15,664 nt of DNA, from the NCBI GenBank assembly GCA_028691095.1, contig JAQUZZ010000006.1, positions 1-15,664 of the forward strand, in the 5' to 3' direction. The stretch's first letter is position 1. Each line of letters begins with the position of its first letter. The notes beneath the pieces are model-generated. The model worked only from the letters and a program-made list of their open reading frames with translations. It did no database searches and was not told where the DNA came from. Shown here piece after piece: positions 14,052 to 15,664 of this stretch. Source of the DNA: Alistipes sp. GTDB taxonomy: Bacteria; Bacteroidota; Bacteroidia; Bacteroidales; Rikenellaceae. The translations under genes were made by a program, and so were the position numbers.

Positions 14052-15664
14052 TTAGCGTCTCTCGCGCGGATCGCGACGTTCGCGATGTTCACGCGGAGCT
14101 CGGGGCTCCTGCGGCTGTAATTCGGTCCCTTCATTTAAAAGGGCTTTCCGCGAAAGCTTCAGTTTACCGTTCTTCGCATCCACGCCGATCAGCTTCACTT
14201 CGATCATCTCACCCTCTTTCAGGTCGGTCTCGTCCATCGTCTCGAAACGCTTGTTTGCAATCTCGGAGATATGCAACAGACCATCTTTCCCGGGCAGAAT
14301 CTCGACAAATGCGCCGAATGCAACGATCGAGCGGATCTTACCGGTGTAGATCTCACCCACTTCCGGTACGGTAACAATGCCTTTGACGCGAGCCAATGCG
14401 GCATCCAGTGCCTCCTTGTTCTCTCCAAAGATATCGACATAACCCTTTTCGTCCTTCTCGGTAATGGTAATGGTCGTACCCGTCGTTTTCTGAATCTCCT
14501 GGATCACCTTTCCACCAGGGCCGATCACCGCACCGATAAACTCCTGCGGAATGACAATCTGTTGGATACGTGGTACGTGAGGTTTGAAATCGGCACGAGG
14601 TTCCGAAATGGTCTCAAGGATCTTGCCAAGAATGTGCATACGACCCTGTTTTGCTTGTTCCAGCGCGGCGGCCAACACCTCATACGAGAGTCCGTCCACC
14701 TTGATATCCATCTGTGTTGCAGTGATTCCGTCTTTGGTTCCGGTCACCTTGAAGTCCATATCTCCCAAGTGATCCTCGTCACCCAAGATGTCTGACAAAA
14801 TGGCATATTTGCCACTTTCTGCATCGGAGATCAGCCCCATTGCGATACCCGAAACGGGTTTCTTGAGTTTCACACCGGCATCCATCAGCGCCAAGGTTCC
14901 GGCACATACGGTTGCCATAGACGACGAACCGTTCGACTCCAGAATATCCGACACAACCCGAACGGCATAAGGATTCTCCTCTCCTACGGGAACCATCGGT
15001 TTGAGGGCACGCCATGCCAAGTTGCCATGGCCGATCTCCCGACGCGACAAACCGCGAGCCGGACGTGCTTCGCCGGTGGAGAAGGGCGGGAAGTTATAGT
15101 GAAGGACAAACTGTTCGGTGCCTTTGTTCAGCACATCATCAATCTGTTTCTCATCGAGTTTCGTACCTAAGGTGACGGTGGTCAACGATTGGGTTTCACC
15201 GCGCGTAAAGATGGCCGATCCGTGAGCTGCGGGCAGGTAACCCACCTCACTCCAAATCGGGCGGATCTCCGTCGTTTTACGTCCATCCAACCGGATTCCC
15301 TCGTCGAGAATCATGTTGCGCATCGCCTTTTTGAGTACGTTATCGTGGAAATAACGTTTAATCATAGAACCCTTTTCGGCCAACTCCTCTTCGCTGAACT
15401 GAGCCTCAAATTCAGCCTCCAGCGCATCGAAACGATCGGTACGCTCGTGTTTTGAGGTCATATCCTTGGCGATCTCATAGGCCTTAGCGTAGGTTGCATC
15501 AATCACCTGCTGACGCAACTGATCGTCATTGGTCTCATGGCAATAGGTGCGTTTCACATCCTTGCCCAACGTCTTTGAGAGCTCGATCTGTACGGCACAA
15601 TGTTTTTTGATCTCCTCGTGCGCAAATTTAATGGCATCGAGCATCACAGCCTCCGACACCTCTT
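14052..15664 (-). CDS. pnp: polyribonucleotide nucleotidyltransferase, C-terminal part
   Basis: Phosphorolytic 3'-5' exoribonuclease of mRNA decay. The gene runs off the right edge; the apparent Met at 15659 is an internal GTG valine codon, so only about 536 C-terminal residues are seen and the first RNase PH domain is missing. Visible order, numbered from that GTG: helical linker domain (about 1-95), second RNase PH domain (about 120-335, with [17 protein letters not shown] and the catalytic [15 protein letters not shown] at 290-304), KH domain with IGPGGK (379-384) and S1 domain (about 435-505, [19 protein letters not shown]). The end is an arginine- and proline-rich tail (about 516-535). 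The stop is TAA at 14052. No clear hairpin terminator follows; a weak TTCAAC/GTTGAA stem and long A/T runs precede the lipoprotein promoter. Confidence 0.97.
   Translation of the reverse strand, partial: EVSEAVMLDAIKFAHEEIKKHCAVQIELSKTLGKDVKRTYCHETNDDQLRQQVIDATYAKAYEIAKDMTSKHERTDRFDALEAEFEAQFSEEELAEKGSMIKRYFHDNVLKKAMRNMILDEGIRLDGRKTTEIRPIWSEVGYLPAAHGSAIFTRGETQSLTTVTLGTKLDEKQIDDVLNKGTEQFVLHYNFPPFSTGEARPARGLSRREIGHGNLAWRALKPMVPVGEENPYAVRVVSDILESNGSSSMATVCAGTLALMDAGVKLKKPVSGIAMGLISDAESGKYAILSDILGDEDHLGDMDFKVTGTKDGITATQMDIKVDGLSYEVLAAALEQAKQGRMHILGKILETISEPRADFKPHVPRIQQIVIPQEFIGAVIGPGGKVIQEIQKTTGTTITITEKDEKGYVDIFGENKEALDAALARVKGIVTVPEVGEIYTGKIRSIVAFGAFVEILPGKDGLLHISEIANKRFETMDETDLKEGEMIEVKLIGVDAKNGKLKLSRKALLNEGTELQPQEPRAPREHRERRDPRERR

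Noticed and set aside
15657..15659. Start codon of pnp at 15659
   Set aside because: The codon is GTG inside the PNPase helical domain; the frame stays open to the window edge and the first RNase PH domain is missing, so the gene is cut by the window rather than truncated.

Overview
This 15.7 kb window looks like chromosomal DNA from a member of the Bacteroidales (phylum Bacteroidota). The signs are the purH-mreB-mreC-mreD-mrdA gene order, promoter boxes of the Bacteroidota type (TAnnTTTG), almost no Shine-Dalgarno sequences, and protein wording close to Bacteroides/Alistipes homologues. A Rikenellaceae-like genome (Alistipes or a relative) is possible, but the window alone does not prove the family. 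The content is almost entirely housekeeping: cell-shape and cell-wall synthesis, purine synthesis, central carbon metabolism, RNA decay and one abundant-looking surface lipoprotein.

Layout. Positions 1-131 hold two identical 36-bp direct repeats with a possible leftward promoter between them. Positions 132-6405, all on the minus strand, form one gene cluster read right to left: purH, mreB, mreC, mreD, mrdA (PBP2). Together these make IMP and build the rod (elongasome) machinery. Three of the four junctions in this cluster are unusually wide (about 150-200 bp) and carry copies of a short dispersed repeat. Positions 6406-6754 are a divergent promoter region. On the plus strand follow gpsA (6755), pgi (7853) and fbaA (9427), which link hexose phosphates, triose phosphates and glycerol-3-phosphate for lipid synthesis. 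A strong terminator at 10447-10483 separates fbaA from a convergent minus-strand StrF-type glycosyltransferase (10589-11482).

Positions 11483-12182 (700 bp) have no convincing gene. They hold a third repeat copy, a candidate promoter for the glycosyltransferase, and the hairpins and terminator of the next gene. A lipoprotein with an OmpA-like middle section and C-terminal TPR-like helices lies at 12183-13865 (minus), with a good promoter. The window ends inside pnp (14052-15664, minus), whose N-terminal third is outside.

No mobile element with a transposase, no CRISPR array, no tRNA or rRNA and no defence system was seen. The most interesting signal is non-coding. A family of roughly 88-bp intergenic repeats begins with the palindrome AGCAC-N3-GTGCT. 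Copies sit in or next to the mre cluster and upstream of the glycosyltransferase, and in two cases the palindrome lies exactly 3 nt before a start codon. The 36-bp direct repeats at the left edge are a second, separate signal. Several start codons needed correction: mreB starts at ATG 4687 and the lipoprotein at ATG 13865, both inside longer open frames.
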